Below are positions 24,063-31,823 of a stretch of 64,000 nucleotides of DNA, in pieces. Origin of the DNA: Streptomyces sp. CB01635 (GTDB taxonomy: Bacteria > Actinomycetota > Actinomycetes > Streptomycetales > Streptomycetaceae); NCBI RefSeq assembly GCF_002803065.1, contig NZ_NNBL01000012.1:124001-188000 (forward strand), written 5' to 3'. Under the pieces are notes generated by a model. That model was not told the DNA's origin, did not search any database, and saw only the letters and a list, made by a program, of their open reading frames with translations. The first letter of the stretch is position 1; each line of letters starts with the position of its first letter. The position numbers were made by a program, and so were the translations under genes.

Positions 24063-26876
24063 ATGCCCTCGAACACCAACGCCTCTTCCGGCCATTCGTC
24101 CGGCAAGAAGAAGAAGGGGCGCAGAGCCCGACTGATCGTGATCGTGCTGGTCCTGGCCATTGTCGCGGGCATCGGCTACGGCACGTACTGGAGCATCAGT
24201 ACCGTGCGTGCCTCCTTCCCGCAGACAAAGGGCTCGATCAAGCTCGACGGGCTCTCCGGTCCCGTGGACGTCAAGCGGGACTCCTACGGGATCCCTCAGG
24301 TCTATGCCTCGTCCGACGAGGACCTGTTCATGGCCCAGGGCTATGTGCAGGCACAGGACCGCTTCTGGGAGATGGACGTCCGCCGCCATATGACCTCCGG
24401 CCGGCTCTCCGAGATGTTCGGCAAGAGCCAGGTCAAGACCGATGAGTTCCTGCGGACGCTCGGCTGGCACCGGGTGGCGCAGAAGGAGTACGACTCCAAG
24501 CTCTCGCCCGAGACGAAGAAGTACCTCCAGGCGTACGCCAAGGGAGTCAACGCCTACCTCGCCGGCAAGGACGGCGGGGACATCTCCGTCGAGTACGCGG
24601 CGCTCGGGTTCACCAACGACTACGCGCCCCAGAAGTGGACGCCGGCCGACTCCGTGGCCTGGCTCAAGGCGATGGCGTGGGACCTGCGCGGCAACATGCA
24701 GGAAGAGATCGACCGCTCCCTGATGACGAGCCGCCTCGGCCCGCAGCAGATCGCGGACCTGTACCCGGACTACCCGTACGACCGGAACAAGGCGATCGTC
24801 CAGTCCGGCTCCTACGACAGCGCGACCGGCTCCTACGGGGAGGGCTCCGGCCGGTCCGGAAATCAAACCGGCACGGGTACGGGCACCTCCACAGGCACCG
24901 GAACCGGCACTTCCACCGGCACTGGCACACAAGGCGCCACCGGCACCGGTCTCGCGGGCAACACCGAGGCTCCCAACGGCCTCCAGAGCCAGCTGACCGG
25001 GCTCTCCGACGCCCTGGACCAGGTCCCCGCGGCCGTCGGCCCGAACGGCAACGGCATCGGCTCCAACTCGTGGGTGGTCTCCGGGGCGCACACGATCACC
25101 GGGAAGCCGCTGCTCGCCAACGACCCGCACCTGTCGCCGCAGCTCCCGTCGGTCTGGTACCAGATGGGCCTGCACTGCCGGAGCCTGTCGGCCTCGTGCC
25201 AGTACGACGTCACGGGCTACACGTTCTCCGGGATGCCCGGCGTGGTCATCGGCCACAACCAGAACATCTCCTGGGGCATGACGAACCTGGGCGCCGACGT
25301 CACCGACCTGTACCTGGAGAAGCTGAACAGCGGCGGCGGGTACCAGTACGACGGCAAGACGGTCCCGTTCAAGACCCGCAAGGAGACCATCAAGGTCGCC
25401 GGCGGTGACGACAAGACCATCACCGTCCGCGAGACCAACAACGGTCCGCTGATCTCGGACCGGGACGACGAGCTGGTCAAGGTCGGCAAGAAGGCGAAGG
25501 TCGACGCCGCTGCCCCCGACCGGGGCGACGGCTACGGAGTCTCGCTGCGCTGGACCGCGCTGACCCCCGGCAAGTCCATGGACGCCGTCTTCGAGCTGAA
25601 CAAGGCGAAGGACTGGACCCAGTTCCGCAAGGCCGCCGCCGACTTCGAGGTGCCCTCGCAGAACCTGATCTACGCCGACACCAAGGGCAACATCGGCTAC
25701 CAGGCACCCGGCAAGATCCCGGTCCGGGGCAAGGGCGACGGTTCGCTGCCCGCGCCCGGCTGGGACTCCGAGTACCGCTGGAAGAGCTACATCCCGCAGT
25801 CCGCGCTGCCGTACGAGTACAACCCCAAGCGCGGCTACATCGTGACCGCCAACCAGGCCGTCATCGACAAGGACAAGTACCCGTACCACCTCACCTCCGA
25901 CTGGGGCTACGGCACGCGCAGCCAGCGCATCACCGATCTGATCGAGTCGAAGATCGCCGGCGGCGGCAAGATCTCCACCGACGACATGCGCACCATGCAG
26001 ATGGACAACAGCAGCGAGATCGCCAAGCTGCTCGTACCCAAGCTGCTCAAGATCGACGTCTCGGACAAGTACGTCCGCGAGGCGCAGAAGCTCCTGGAGA
26101 ACTGGGACTACACCCAGAACCCGGACTCGGCCGCGGCCGCGTACTTCAACTCGGTCTGGCGCAACATCCTCAAGCTGTCCTTCGGCAACAAGCTCCCCAA
26201 GGAGCTGCGGGTCAAGGGCCAGTGCCTGAGCGTGGAGCCTGCCGGTGACACCGGCCCGGCGGACGAGGACCGGCGGGTGCGCGAGTGCGGAGAGCGCGAC
26301 GCGGACTCGGCGCAGCCGGACGGCGGAGACCGCTGGTTCGAGGTCGTCCGCAAGATCATCAACGATGAGAACAACGACTGGTGGAAGGCCCCGGCCACCC
26401 GCACCGACGCCGAGACCAAGACCCGTGACCAGCTGTTCGCGCGGGCCATGGAGGACGCGCGCTGGGACGTCACGGCCAAGCTCGGCAAGGACATCGACAC
26501 CTGGAGCTGGGGCCGGCTGCACCAGCTGAGCCTGAAGAACCAGACCCTCGGCACGGACGGGCCCGGCTGGCTCCAGTACGTGCTCAACCGCGGCCCGTGG
26601 AAGCTCGGCGGCGGCGAGGCGGCCGTGGACGCGACCGGCTGGAACGCGGCCGGCGGCTACGGCGTCATCTGGGTCCCGTCGATGCGCATGGTGGTCAACC
26701 TCGCGGACCTCGACAAGTCCAAGTGGATCAACCTCACCGGCGCCTCGGGGCACGCGTTCAGCGCGCACTACACCGACCAGACGGAGAAGTGGTCCAAGGG
26801 CGAACTCGTTCCGTGGGTCTCTTCGGAGAAGGCGGTCGGCAAGAACACGAAGGACACCCTGGTGCTGCGGCCCTGA
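24063..26876 (+). CDS. penicillin-acylase-family N-terminal nucleophile hydrolase
   Basis: A 937-residue extracytoplasmic amidase of the S45 family, which includes penicillin G acylase and acyl-homoserine-lactone acylases. The enzyme is made as one chain and self-cleaved before a Ser that becomes the nucleophile. Here this is Ser334 in GNGIGSNSWVVSG. One N-terminal helix (ARLIVIVLVLAIVAGIGYGTY) anchors or exports it. Alpha-chain blocks include DSYGIPQVYASSDEDLFMAQ, and the beta chain has NDPHLSPQLPSVWYQM and NISWGMTN. Residues about 270-297, just before the cleavage site, are a Thr-Gly repeat. The ATG has AAGGA upstream. The substrate is unknown. Confidence 0.88.
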   Translation: MPSNTNASSGHSSGKKKKGRRARLIVIVLVLAIVAGIGYGTYWSISTVRASFPQTKGSIKLDGLSGPVDVKRDSYGIPQVYASSDEDLFMAQGYVQAQDRFWEMDVRRHMTSGRLSEMFGKSQVKTDEFLRTLGWHRVAQKEYDSKLSPETKKYLQAYAKGVNAYLAGKDGGDISVEYAALGFTNDYAPQKWTPADSVAWLKAMAWDLRGNMQEEIDRSLMTSRLGPQQIADLYPDYPYDRNKAIVQSGSYDSATGSYGEGSGRSGNQTGTGTGTSTGTGTGTSTGTGTQGATGTGLAGNTEAPNGLQSQLTGLSDALDQVPAAVGPNGNGIGSNSWVVSGAHTITGKPLLANDPHLSPQLPSVWYQMGLHCRSLSASCQYDVTGYTFSGMPGVVIGHNQNISWGMTNLGADVTDLYLEKLNSGGGYQYDGKTVPFKTRKETIKVAGGDDKTITVRETNNGPLISDRDDELVKVGKKAKVDAAAPDRGDGYGVSLRWTALTPGKSMDAVFELNKAKDWTQFRKAAADFEVPSQNLIYADTKGNIGYQAPGKIPVRGKGDGSLPAPGWDSEYRWKSYIPQSALPYEYNPKRGYIVTANQAVIDKDKYPYHLTSDWGYGTRSQRITDLIESKIAGGGKISTDDMRTMQMDNSSEIAKLLVPKLLKIDVSDKYVREAQKLLENWDYTQNPDSAAAAYFNSVWRNILKLSFGNKLPKELRVKGQCLSVEPAGDTGPADEDRRVRECGERDADSAQPDGGDRWFEVVRKIINDENNDWWKAPATRTDAETKTRDQLFARAMEDARWDVTAKLGKDIDTWSWGRLHQLSLKNQTLGTDGPGWLQYVLNRGPWKLGGGEAAVDATGWNAAGGYGVIWVPSMRMVVNLADLDKSKWINLTGASGHAFSAHYTDQTEKWSKGELVPWVSSEKAVGKNTKDTLVLRP

Positions 26877-26894
26877 CAACGGGCGACACCTTCT

Positions 26895-26930
26895 GAAAGG
26901 GCCCTCCACGCATGCGTGGAGGGCCCTTTC
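26895..26930. terminator. 36-bp perfect palindromic bidirectional terminator
   Basis: The whole 36-bp stretch is its own reverse complement, with arms GAAAGGGCCCTCCACGCA. It gives a stem followed by CTTTC-type ends on both strands. It lies between the convergent acylase and cyclo-ligase genes and should stop transcription from both sides. Confidence 0.92.
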
Positions 26931-26974
26931 ACGTTCCTGAGGAGAGGTCGCTCACCGGTCGCTCACCGAGCCCC

Positions 26975-27577
26975 TCACCGGAAGCGGCGCACTCCCGAAG
27001 GCGTCACCACGGCGTGCACGGGACGGTCGTGCGGCTCCTCGGGGACGCGCTCGACGACCTCACCGTCGTACAGGAGCACCACGAGCGCCGGATCCGCGTC
27101 CGCGCGCTCGAGCCGTGCGAGGACCCGGTCGTACGAGCCGCCGCCGCGGCCGAGCCGCATGCCGCGCCCGTCGACGGCGAGGCCCGGCAGCAGCACCGCG
27201 TCGGCCTCCACGACGGCCTCCGCGCCGAGCGGCTCCCCGGAGGGCTCCAACAGGGCCATCTTTCCCGCATGTTGCACGCGCGCGAGGGACCCCTGTCCGT
27301 CGTAGGCGCCCCAGTCGAGGTCGTTGTCGTCGAGGAGTACGGGGAGCAGGACGCGCACCCCGCGCGCGTGGAGCGCGTCGAGCAGCGCGCGGGTGCCCGG
27401 TTCACGGCCTACGGAGACGTACGCGGCGACGGTCCGTGCCCCGGCCAGCTCCGGAAGTTCAAGGGCCCGAAGGGCGAGCGCCCCGGCCGCCGTCTCGACG
27501 TCATCGGCGGGCAACCCGGATCTCACCTGGAGGAGTTCTGCCCGCAACGCGTTCTTGCCAGCCTTTGACAAACACAT
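26975..27577 (-). CDS. 5-formyltetrahydrofolate cyclo-ligase
   Basis: A 200-residue enzyme converting 5-formyl-THF to 5,10-methenyl-THF with ATP, returning stored folate to one-carbon metabolism. The N-terminal helix starts SKAGKNALRAELLQVRSG. VAAYVSVGREPGTRALLDAL forms the first Rossmann-like unit, and DAVLLPGLAVDGRGMRLGRGGGSYDR is the hallmark phosphate-binding G-rich segment. The C-terminus HDRPVHAVVTPSGVRRF is standard. It diverges from galU across 84 bp. This pairing of cyclo-ligase and galU is conserved in mycobacteria. The ATG start is weakly supported by GAGGGG 14 nt upstream. Confidence 0.9.
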   Translation of the reverse strand: MCLSKAGKNALRAELLQVRSGLPADDVETAAGALALRALELPELAGARTVAAYVSVGREPGTRALLDALHARGVRVLLPVLLDDNDLDWGAYDGQGSLARVQHAGKMALLEPSGEPLGAEAVVEADAVLLPGLAVDGRGMRLGRGGGSYDRVLARLERADADPALVVLLYDGEVVERVPEEPHDRPVHAVVTPSGVRRFR

Positions 27578-27661
27578 AGCCAGCTCACAAACCCCTCATA
27601 TAGGCACCAAGTTAACTGGAAGCAAATCTTCCGCCCAGACGCTACGGATATGGTTCACCGC

Positions 27662-28564
27662 ATGACTGAGTCGCACCCCAGGATCAGCAAGGCTGTCATC
27701 CCCGCCGCGGGCCTCGGCACCCGGTTCCTGCCGGCCACCAAGGCAACGCCCAAGGAGATGCTGCCGGTCGTCGACAAGCCGGCGATCCAGTACGTCGTCG
27801 AGGAGGCCGCGGCTGCCGGTCTCGACGACGTACTCATGATCACGGGCCGCAACAAGCGGCCCCTGGAGGACCATTTCGACCGCAACTACGAGCTCGAGTC
27901 GGCTCTCCAGAAGAAGGGTGACGCCGGCCGCCTCGCCAAGGTCCAGGAGTCCAGCGACCTCGCGACCATGCACTACGTCCGCCAGGGCGACCCCAGGGGC
28001 CTCGGCCACGCCGTCCTGTGCGCGGCCCCGCACGTCGGCCAGGAGCCCTTCGCGGTCCTCCTCGGCGACGACCTGATCGACCCGCGCGACCCCCTGCTCG
28101 CCCGCATGGTCGAGGTCCAGGAGCAGCGCGGCGGCAGCGTCATCGCACTCATGGAGGTCGAGCCCTCGCAGATCCACCTCTACGGCTGCGCCGCCGTCGA
28201 GGCGACCGTGGACAGCGACGTCGTCAAGATCACCGGCCTGGTCGAGAAGCCCGACCCCGCGGACGCCCCGTCGAACTACGCGATCATCGGCCGCTACGTC
28301 CTCGACCCCGCGATCTTCGACATACTCCGCCGGACCGAGCCGGGCCGCGGTGGCGAGATCCAGCTCACCGACGCCCTCCAGCAGCTCGCCGACGACGAGA
28401 AGGCCGGCGGCCCCGTCCACGGCGTCGTCTTCAAGGGCCGCCGGTATGACACCGGGGACCGCGGCGACTATCTGCGTGCCATTGTCAGACTCGCGTGCGA
28501 ACGTGAGGACCTGGGCCCGGACTTCCGGACCTGGCTTCGCAGTTACGTCACCGAGGAGATGTAG
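27662..28564 (+). CDS. galU: UTP-glucose-1-phosphate uridylyltransferase GalU
   Basis: A 300-residue nucleotidyltransferase making UDP-glucose from UTP and glucose-1-phosphate. KAVIPAAGLGTRFLPATKATPKE is the UTP-binding signature, followed by VDKPAIQYVVEEA, GDDLIDPRDPLLARM (metal/UTP Asp) and ITGLVEKPDP. Length is normal. ATG 27662 is chosen because TATGGT ends 7 nt before it, as in leaderless Streptomyces genes; ATG 27650 would add four residues and lie within that box. The moeA gene follows after 4 nt. galU heads the galU-moeA-moaC-mog-rimJ run. Confidence 0.93.
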   Translation: MTESHPRISKAVIPAAGLGTRFLPATKATPKEMLPVVDKPAIQYVVEEAAAAGLDDVLMITGRNKRPLEDHFDRNYELESALQKKGDAGRLAKVQESSDLATMHYVRQGDPRGLGHAVLCAAPHVGQEPFAVLLGDDLIDPRDPLLARMVEVQEQRGGSVIALMEVEPSQIHLYGCAAVEATVDSDVVKITGLVEKPDPADAPSNYAIIGRYVLDPAIFDILRRTEPGRGGEIQLTDALQQLADDEKAGGPVHGVVFKGRRYDTGDRGDYLRAIVRLACEREDLGPDFRTWLRSYVTEEM

Positions 28565-28568
28565 CACC

Positions 28569-29918
28569 TTGAGCAGCACGACCACGCACGTCACCGGTCA
28601 GGAGCACGTCTGGTCGGTGGCGGAGCACCTGGAGGACATCCTCGCCACGGTCCGCCCGCTGGAGCCCATCGAGCTCCAGCTCCTCGACGCACAGGGCTGC
28701 GTCCTCGTCGAGGACATCTCGGTGCCCGTCTCGCTGCCCCCCTTCGACAACAGCTCGATGGACGGGTACGCGGTCAGGGCCGCCGACGTGGCGGGCGCGA
28801 GCGAGGACTTCCCCGCGGTGCTCATGGTCGTGGGGGACGTCGCCGCGGGCCAGGCCGGGCTGCTCCACGTGGGGCCCGGCCAGGCCGCCCGCATCATGAC
28901 CGGCGCCCCGCTCCCGCCCGGAGCCGAGGCCGTCGTCCCCGTCGAGTGGACCGACGGCGGCCTGGGCGAGGGCCCGGTCTCCGGGATGCGCGCCCACAGC
29001 GCCGCCCCCGAGGGCGCCTCCGGCGAGGTCCGCGTGCACCGCCCCGCCGAGGCACGCGCGCACGTGCGCGCCAAGGGCAGCGACGTGAGGGCGGGCGACC
29101 GCGCCCTGGAGGCCGGCACCGTCCTCGGCCCGCCCCAGATCGCCCTCCTCGCCGCGATCGGCCGCGGCACCGTACGCGTGCGCCCGCGCCCGCGCGTGGT
29201 CGTCATGTCCACCGGCAGCGAACTGATCCAGCCGGGCGAGGAGTTGGCCGAGGGCCAGATCTACGACTCCAACAGCTTCGCCCTCACCGCCGCCGCCCGC
29301 GACGCCGGAGCGATCTCCTACCGCGTCGGCGCGGTCGCCGACGACGCGGAGACACTGCGTTCCACCATCGAGGACCAGCTGATCCGCGCCGACCTCATCG
29401 TCACCACGGGCGGCGTCAGTGTCGGCGCGTACGACGTCGTGAAGGAGGCGCTGACCTCCGTCGGCGACTCCGAGGACGAGACCGGCATCGGCGCCGGCAG
29501 CGGCGTCGAGTTCCGCAAGCTCGCCATGCAGCCGGGCAAGCCCCAGGGCTTCGGCACCATCGGCCCCGAGCACACCCCGCTCCTCGCCCTGCCGGGCAAC
29601 CCCGTCTCCTCGTACGTCTCCTTCGAGCTGTTCGTACGCCCCGCGGTGCGCACCCTCATGGGCCTGCCAGCCGCCGACGTCCACCGACCGTCGGCCCGCG
29701 CGGTCCTGAAGTCGGCCAAGGCCCTCAGCTCGCCCGCCGGACGACGCCAGTTCCTGCGCGGGACGTACGACGCCGAGGCCGGGACCGTCACCCCTGTGGG
29801 GGGCGCCGGATCCCACCTCGTCGCGGCGCTCGCCCACGCGGACGCGCTGATCGTCCTGCCCGAGAAGACCACGTCGGCCGAGCCCGGTGCGGAAGTGGAC
29901 GTGGTCCTCCTCGGCTGA
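28569..29918 (+). CDS. moeA: molybdopterin molybdenumtransferase MoeA; gephyrin-like Glp orthologue candidate
   Basis: A 449-residue MoeA/gephyrin-E protein that inserts molybdate into adenylylated molybdopterin. PPFDNSSMDGYAVRAADV is the N-terminal signature. GQAARIMTGAPLPPGAEAVVPVE follows, then TGSELIQPGEEL-GQIYDSN and TTGGVSVGAYDVVKEAL (the cofactor-binding TxGGVSxGxYD) and LPGNPVSSYVSFELFV, ending in the beta-barrel domain IV. All standard motifs are present. The TTG start at 28569 lies 4 nt after galU's stop, with GGAG 10 nt upstream, so the two are probably translationally linked. The same neighbourhood in corynebacteria encodes Glp, a gephyrin-like division protein, so a second role here is possible. 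Confidence 0.88.
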   Translation: MSSTTTHVTGQEHVWSVAEHLEDILATVRPLEPIELQLLDAQGCVLVEDISVPVSLPPFDNSSMDGYAVRAADVAGASEDFPAVLMVVGDVAAGQAGLLHVGPGQAARIMTGAPLPPGAEAVVPVEWTDGGLGEGPVSGMRAHSAAPEGASGEVRVHRPAEARAHVRAKGSDVRAGDRALEAGTVLGPPQIALLAAIGRGTVRVRPRPRVVVMSTGSELIQPGEELAEGQIYDSNSFALTAAARDAGAISYRVGAVADDAETLRSTIEDQLIRADLIVTTGGVSVGAYDVVKEALTSVGDSEDETGIGAGSGVEFRKLAMQPGKPQGFGTIGPEHTPLLALPGNPVSSYVSFELFVRPAVRTLMGLPAADVHRPSARAVLKSAKALSSPAGRRQFLRGTYDAEAGTVTPVGGAGSHLVAALAHADALIVLPEKTTSAEPGAEVDVVLLG

Positions 29919-30001
29919 GCGCGCCGTCCGCGCGATACCGTGTCGCGCACAACAGGCCGCGCGCCGCACCGCGGCCCACGGACCGGGAGCGCCAGAGCAC
30001 C

Positions 30002-30496
30002 ATGAGCAGTTCGCAGGACCGACTGACGCACATCGACGAGGCGGGCGCGGCCCGCATGGTCGACGTGTCCGCCAAGGACGTGACCGCGCGCACCGCCCGT
30101 GCCAGCGGCCGCGTCCTCGTATCGCCCCGCGTGGTGGAGCTGCTGCGTGGCGGGGGAGTGCCCAAGGGCGACGCCCTCGCCACGGCGCGCATCGCCGGGA
30201 TCATGGGTGCCAAGCGCACCCCCGACCTCATCCCGCTCTGCCACCCGCTGTCGGTGTCCGGGGTGAAACTGGACCTGTCCGTCGCCGACGACGCGGTCGA
30301 GATCCTCGCCACGGTGAAGACCACGGACCGCACGGGCGTCGAGATGGAGGCCCTGACGGCCGTCTCGGTGGCCGCGCTCACGGTGATCGACATGGTGAAG
30401 GCCGTCGACAAGGGCGCCGTCATCACGGACGTACGCGTGGAGGAGAAGACGGGCGGCAAGTCGGGCCACTGGACCCGTCCGGAGGCCGGGGAATGA
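30002..30496 (+). CDS. moaC: cyclic pyranopterin monophosphate synthase MoaC
   Basis: A 164-residue MoaC, which with MoaA turns GTP into cPMP in molybdenum-cofactor synthesis. LTHIDEAGAARMVDVSAKD opens, and KGDALATARIAGIMGAKRTP and LIPLCHPLSVSGVKLDL form the substrate site. VKTTDRTGVEMEALTAVSVA and the C-terminal DMVKAVDKGAVITDVRV carry the conserved Lys residues. Length is usual. It overlaps mog by 4 nt (ATGA), so translation is coupled. The 83-nt gap after moeA lacks a clear terminator, and the genes are probably one operon. No moaA is in this window. Confidence 0.94.
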   Translation: MSSSQDRLTHIDEAGAARMVDVSAKDVTARTARASGRVLVSPRVVELLRGGGVPKGDALATARIAGIMGAKRTPDLIPLCHPLSVSGVKLDLSVADDAVEILATVKTTDRTGVEMEALTAVSVAALTVIDMVKAVDKGAVITDVRVEEKTGGKSGHWTRPEAGE

Positions 30497-30993
30497 GCCC
30501 CTACCGCGCCCTCGTCGTCACCGCCTCCAACCGCGCCGCCGCCGGGGTCTACGCCGACACCGGCGGCCCCCGGATCGCGAAGGGCCTCGAAGCCCTGGGC
30601 TTCCAGGTCGACGGGCCGCAGGTCGTGCCCGACGGAGACCCGGTGGCCGAGGCGCTGCGGGCCGGCGTCGACGCCGGATACGACGTCATCCTCACCACCG
30701 GCGGCACCGGCATCTCGCCCACCGACCGGACCCCCGAGGCCACCCGCAGCGTGCTCGACCACGAGGTGCCGGGCATCCCCGAGGCCATTCGCGCGTTCGG
30801 ACGGGAGAAGGTGCCCACGGCCGCGCTCTCCCGAGGCCTCGCCGGCGTCGCGGGACGCACGCTGATCGTGAACCTGCCGGGGTCGTCCGGCGGCGTCAAG
30901 GACGGCCTCGCCGTACTGGGTCCCCTGCTGACCCACGCCGTCGACCAGCTGCGCGGCGGCGACCACCCCAGACCCGACGGGGGTGCGAGCTGA
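30493..30993 (+). CDS. MogA/MoaB-family molybdopterin adenylyltransferase
   Basis: A 166-residue protein with the gephyrin-G/MogA fold, adenylylating molybdopterin before MoeA loads molybdenum. RALVVTASNRAAAGVYADTG is the start of the fold. YDVILTTGGTGISPTDRTPEATRSVL is the cofactor-binding signature (TGGTGxxxxDxT), and VNLPGSSGGVKDGLAVLGPL is the phosphate loop. Its ATG overlaps the moaC stop, and its own TGA overlaps the next gene's CTG, a chain of 4-nt overlaps. With moeA two genes upstream, both gephyrin halves (G and E domains) are encoded here as separate proteins. Confidence 0.92.
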   Translation: MSPYRALVVTASNRAAAGVYADTGGPRIAKGLEALGFQVDGPQVVPDGDPVAEALRAGVDAGYDVILTTGGTGISPTDRTPEATRSVLDHEVPGIPEAIRAFGREKVPTAALSRGLAGVAGRTLIVNLPGSSGGVKDGLAVLGPLLTHAVDQLRGGDHPRPDGGAS

Positions 30994-31652
30994 ACACCCC
31001 ATCCTGGCCGGTCGAGCTGACGGACGGTGACGTCTGCCTGCGCCCGATAAAGCTGCGCGACCAGCGGGCCTGGCGCGAGGTCAACCGCCGCAACCGCGAC
31101 TGGCTGCGCCCCTGGGAAGCGACCATCCCGCCGCCCACGCCCAGCGGCCCGATCGCCCACCGTCCGACGTACCGTCAGATGGTCCGCCATCTGCGCGCCG
31201 AGGCGAGCGCGGGGCGCATGCTGCCCTTCGTCATCGAGTACCAGGGGCGCCTGGTCGGGCAGTTGACGGTGGCCGGGATCACCTGGGGCTCGATGTGCTC
31301 GGGCCATGTCGGCTACTGGGTCGACGAGTCGGTGGCCGGGCGCGGAGTGATGCCGACTGCGGTGGCGCTCGCGGTCGACCACTGCTTCCGCACCGTGGGC
31401 CTGCACCGCATCGAGGTCTGTATTCGCCCGGAGAACGTGCCGAGCCGCCGGGTCGTCGAAAAACTCGGATTCCGCGAGGAAGGGCTGCGGCCCCGCTATC
31501 TCCACATCGACGGCGGCTGGCGTGACCATCTCGTCTTCGCGCTCACCGCTGAGGAGGTCCCGGAAGGCCTCCTGAGCCGCTGGCGTCACAAGCGTGGCGG
31601 CAACACCGCTGGTCCGAGCGCCGCGAAGCGGCCGGGCACTTCGCCAAAATAA
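30990..31652 (+). CDS. RimJ-like GNAT acetyltransferase, probable CTG start
   Basis: A 220-residue GNAT protein resembling ribosomal-protein alanine N-acetyltransferases. VELTDGDVCLRPIKLRDQRAW starts the fold, FVIEYQGRLVGQLTVAGITW and HVGYWVDESVAGRGVMPTAV (acetyl-CoA loop) follow, and NVPSRRVVEKLGFREEG is the RimJ-type helix. No ATG or GTG allows the whole fold: the first in-frame ATG, at 31179, would remove a third of it. CTG at 30990 overlaps the mog TGA as CTGA, mirroring the ATGA overlap upstream, with GGGGGTG close by. In mycobacteria and corynebacteria a rimJ gene likewise lies between moeA/glp and the membrane receptor gene. Confidence 0.82.
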   Translation: MNTPSWPVELTDGDVCLRPIKLRDQRAWREVNRRNRDWLRPWEATIPPPTPSGPIAHRPTYRQMVRHLRAEASAGRMLPFVIEYQGRLVGQLTVAGITWGSMCSGHVGYWVDESVAGRGVMPTAVALAVDHCFRTVGLHRIEVCIRPENVPSRRVVEKLGFREEGLRPRYLHIDGGWRDHLVFALTAEEVPEGLLSRWRHKRGGNTAGPSAAKRPGTSPK

Positions 31653-31823
31653 AATAAGTGTTCGAAATCGATCGGAGATCGTCCGCCGCAGGCATTAAAT
31701 TCGCTCGACGGGCGGCGCGTTGATGCCTCAGTCGGAAAAAAAGTTCGAAATATCAGCCAGATCGTGCGACACACCGGCGCAATTGGCGGATGGCCTCACG
31801 CAAACCCCTCTACCGTGTGAGGC

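Noticed and set aside
27650..27662. ATG 27650 as the galU start.
   Set aside because: It lies within the TATGGT box and has no ribosome site; ATG 27662 gives the usual N-terminus.
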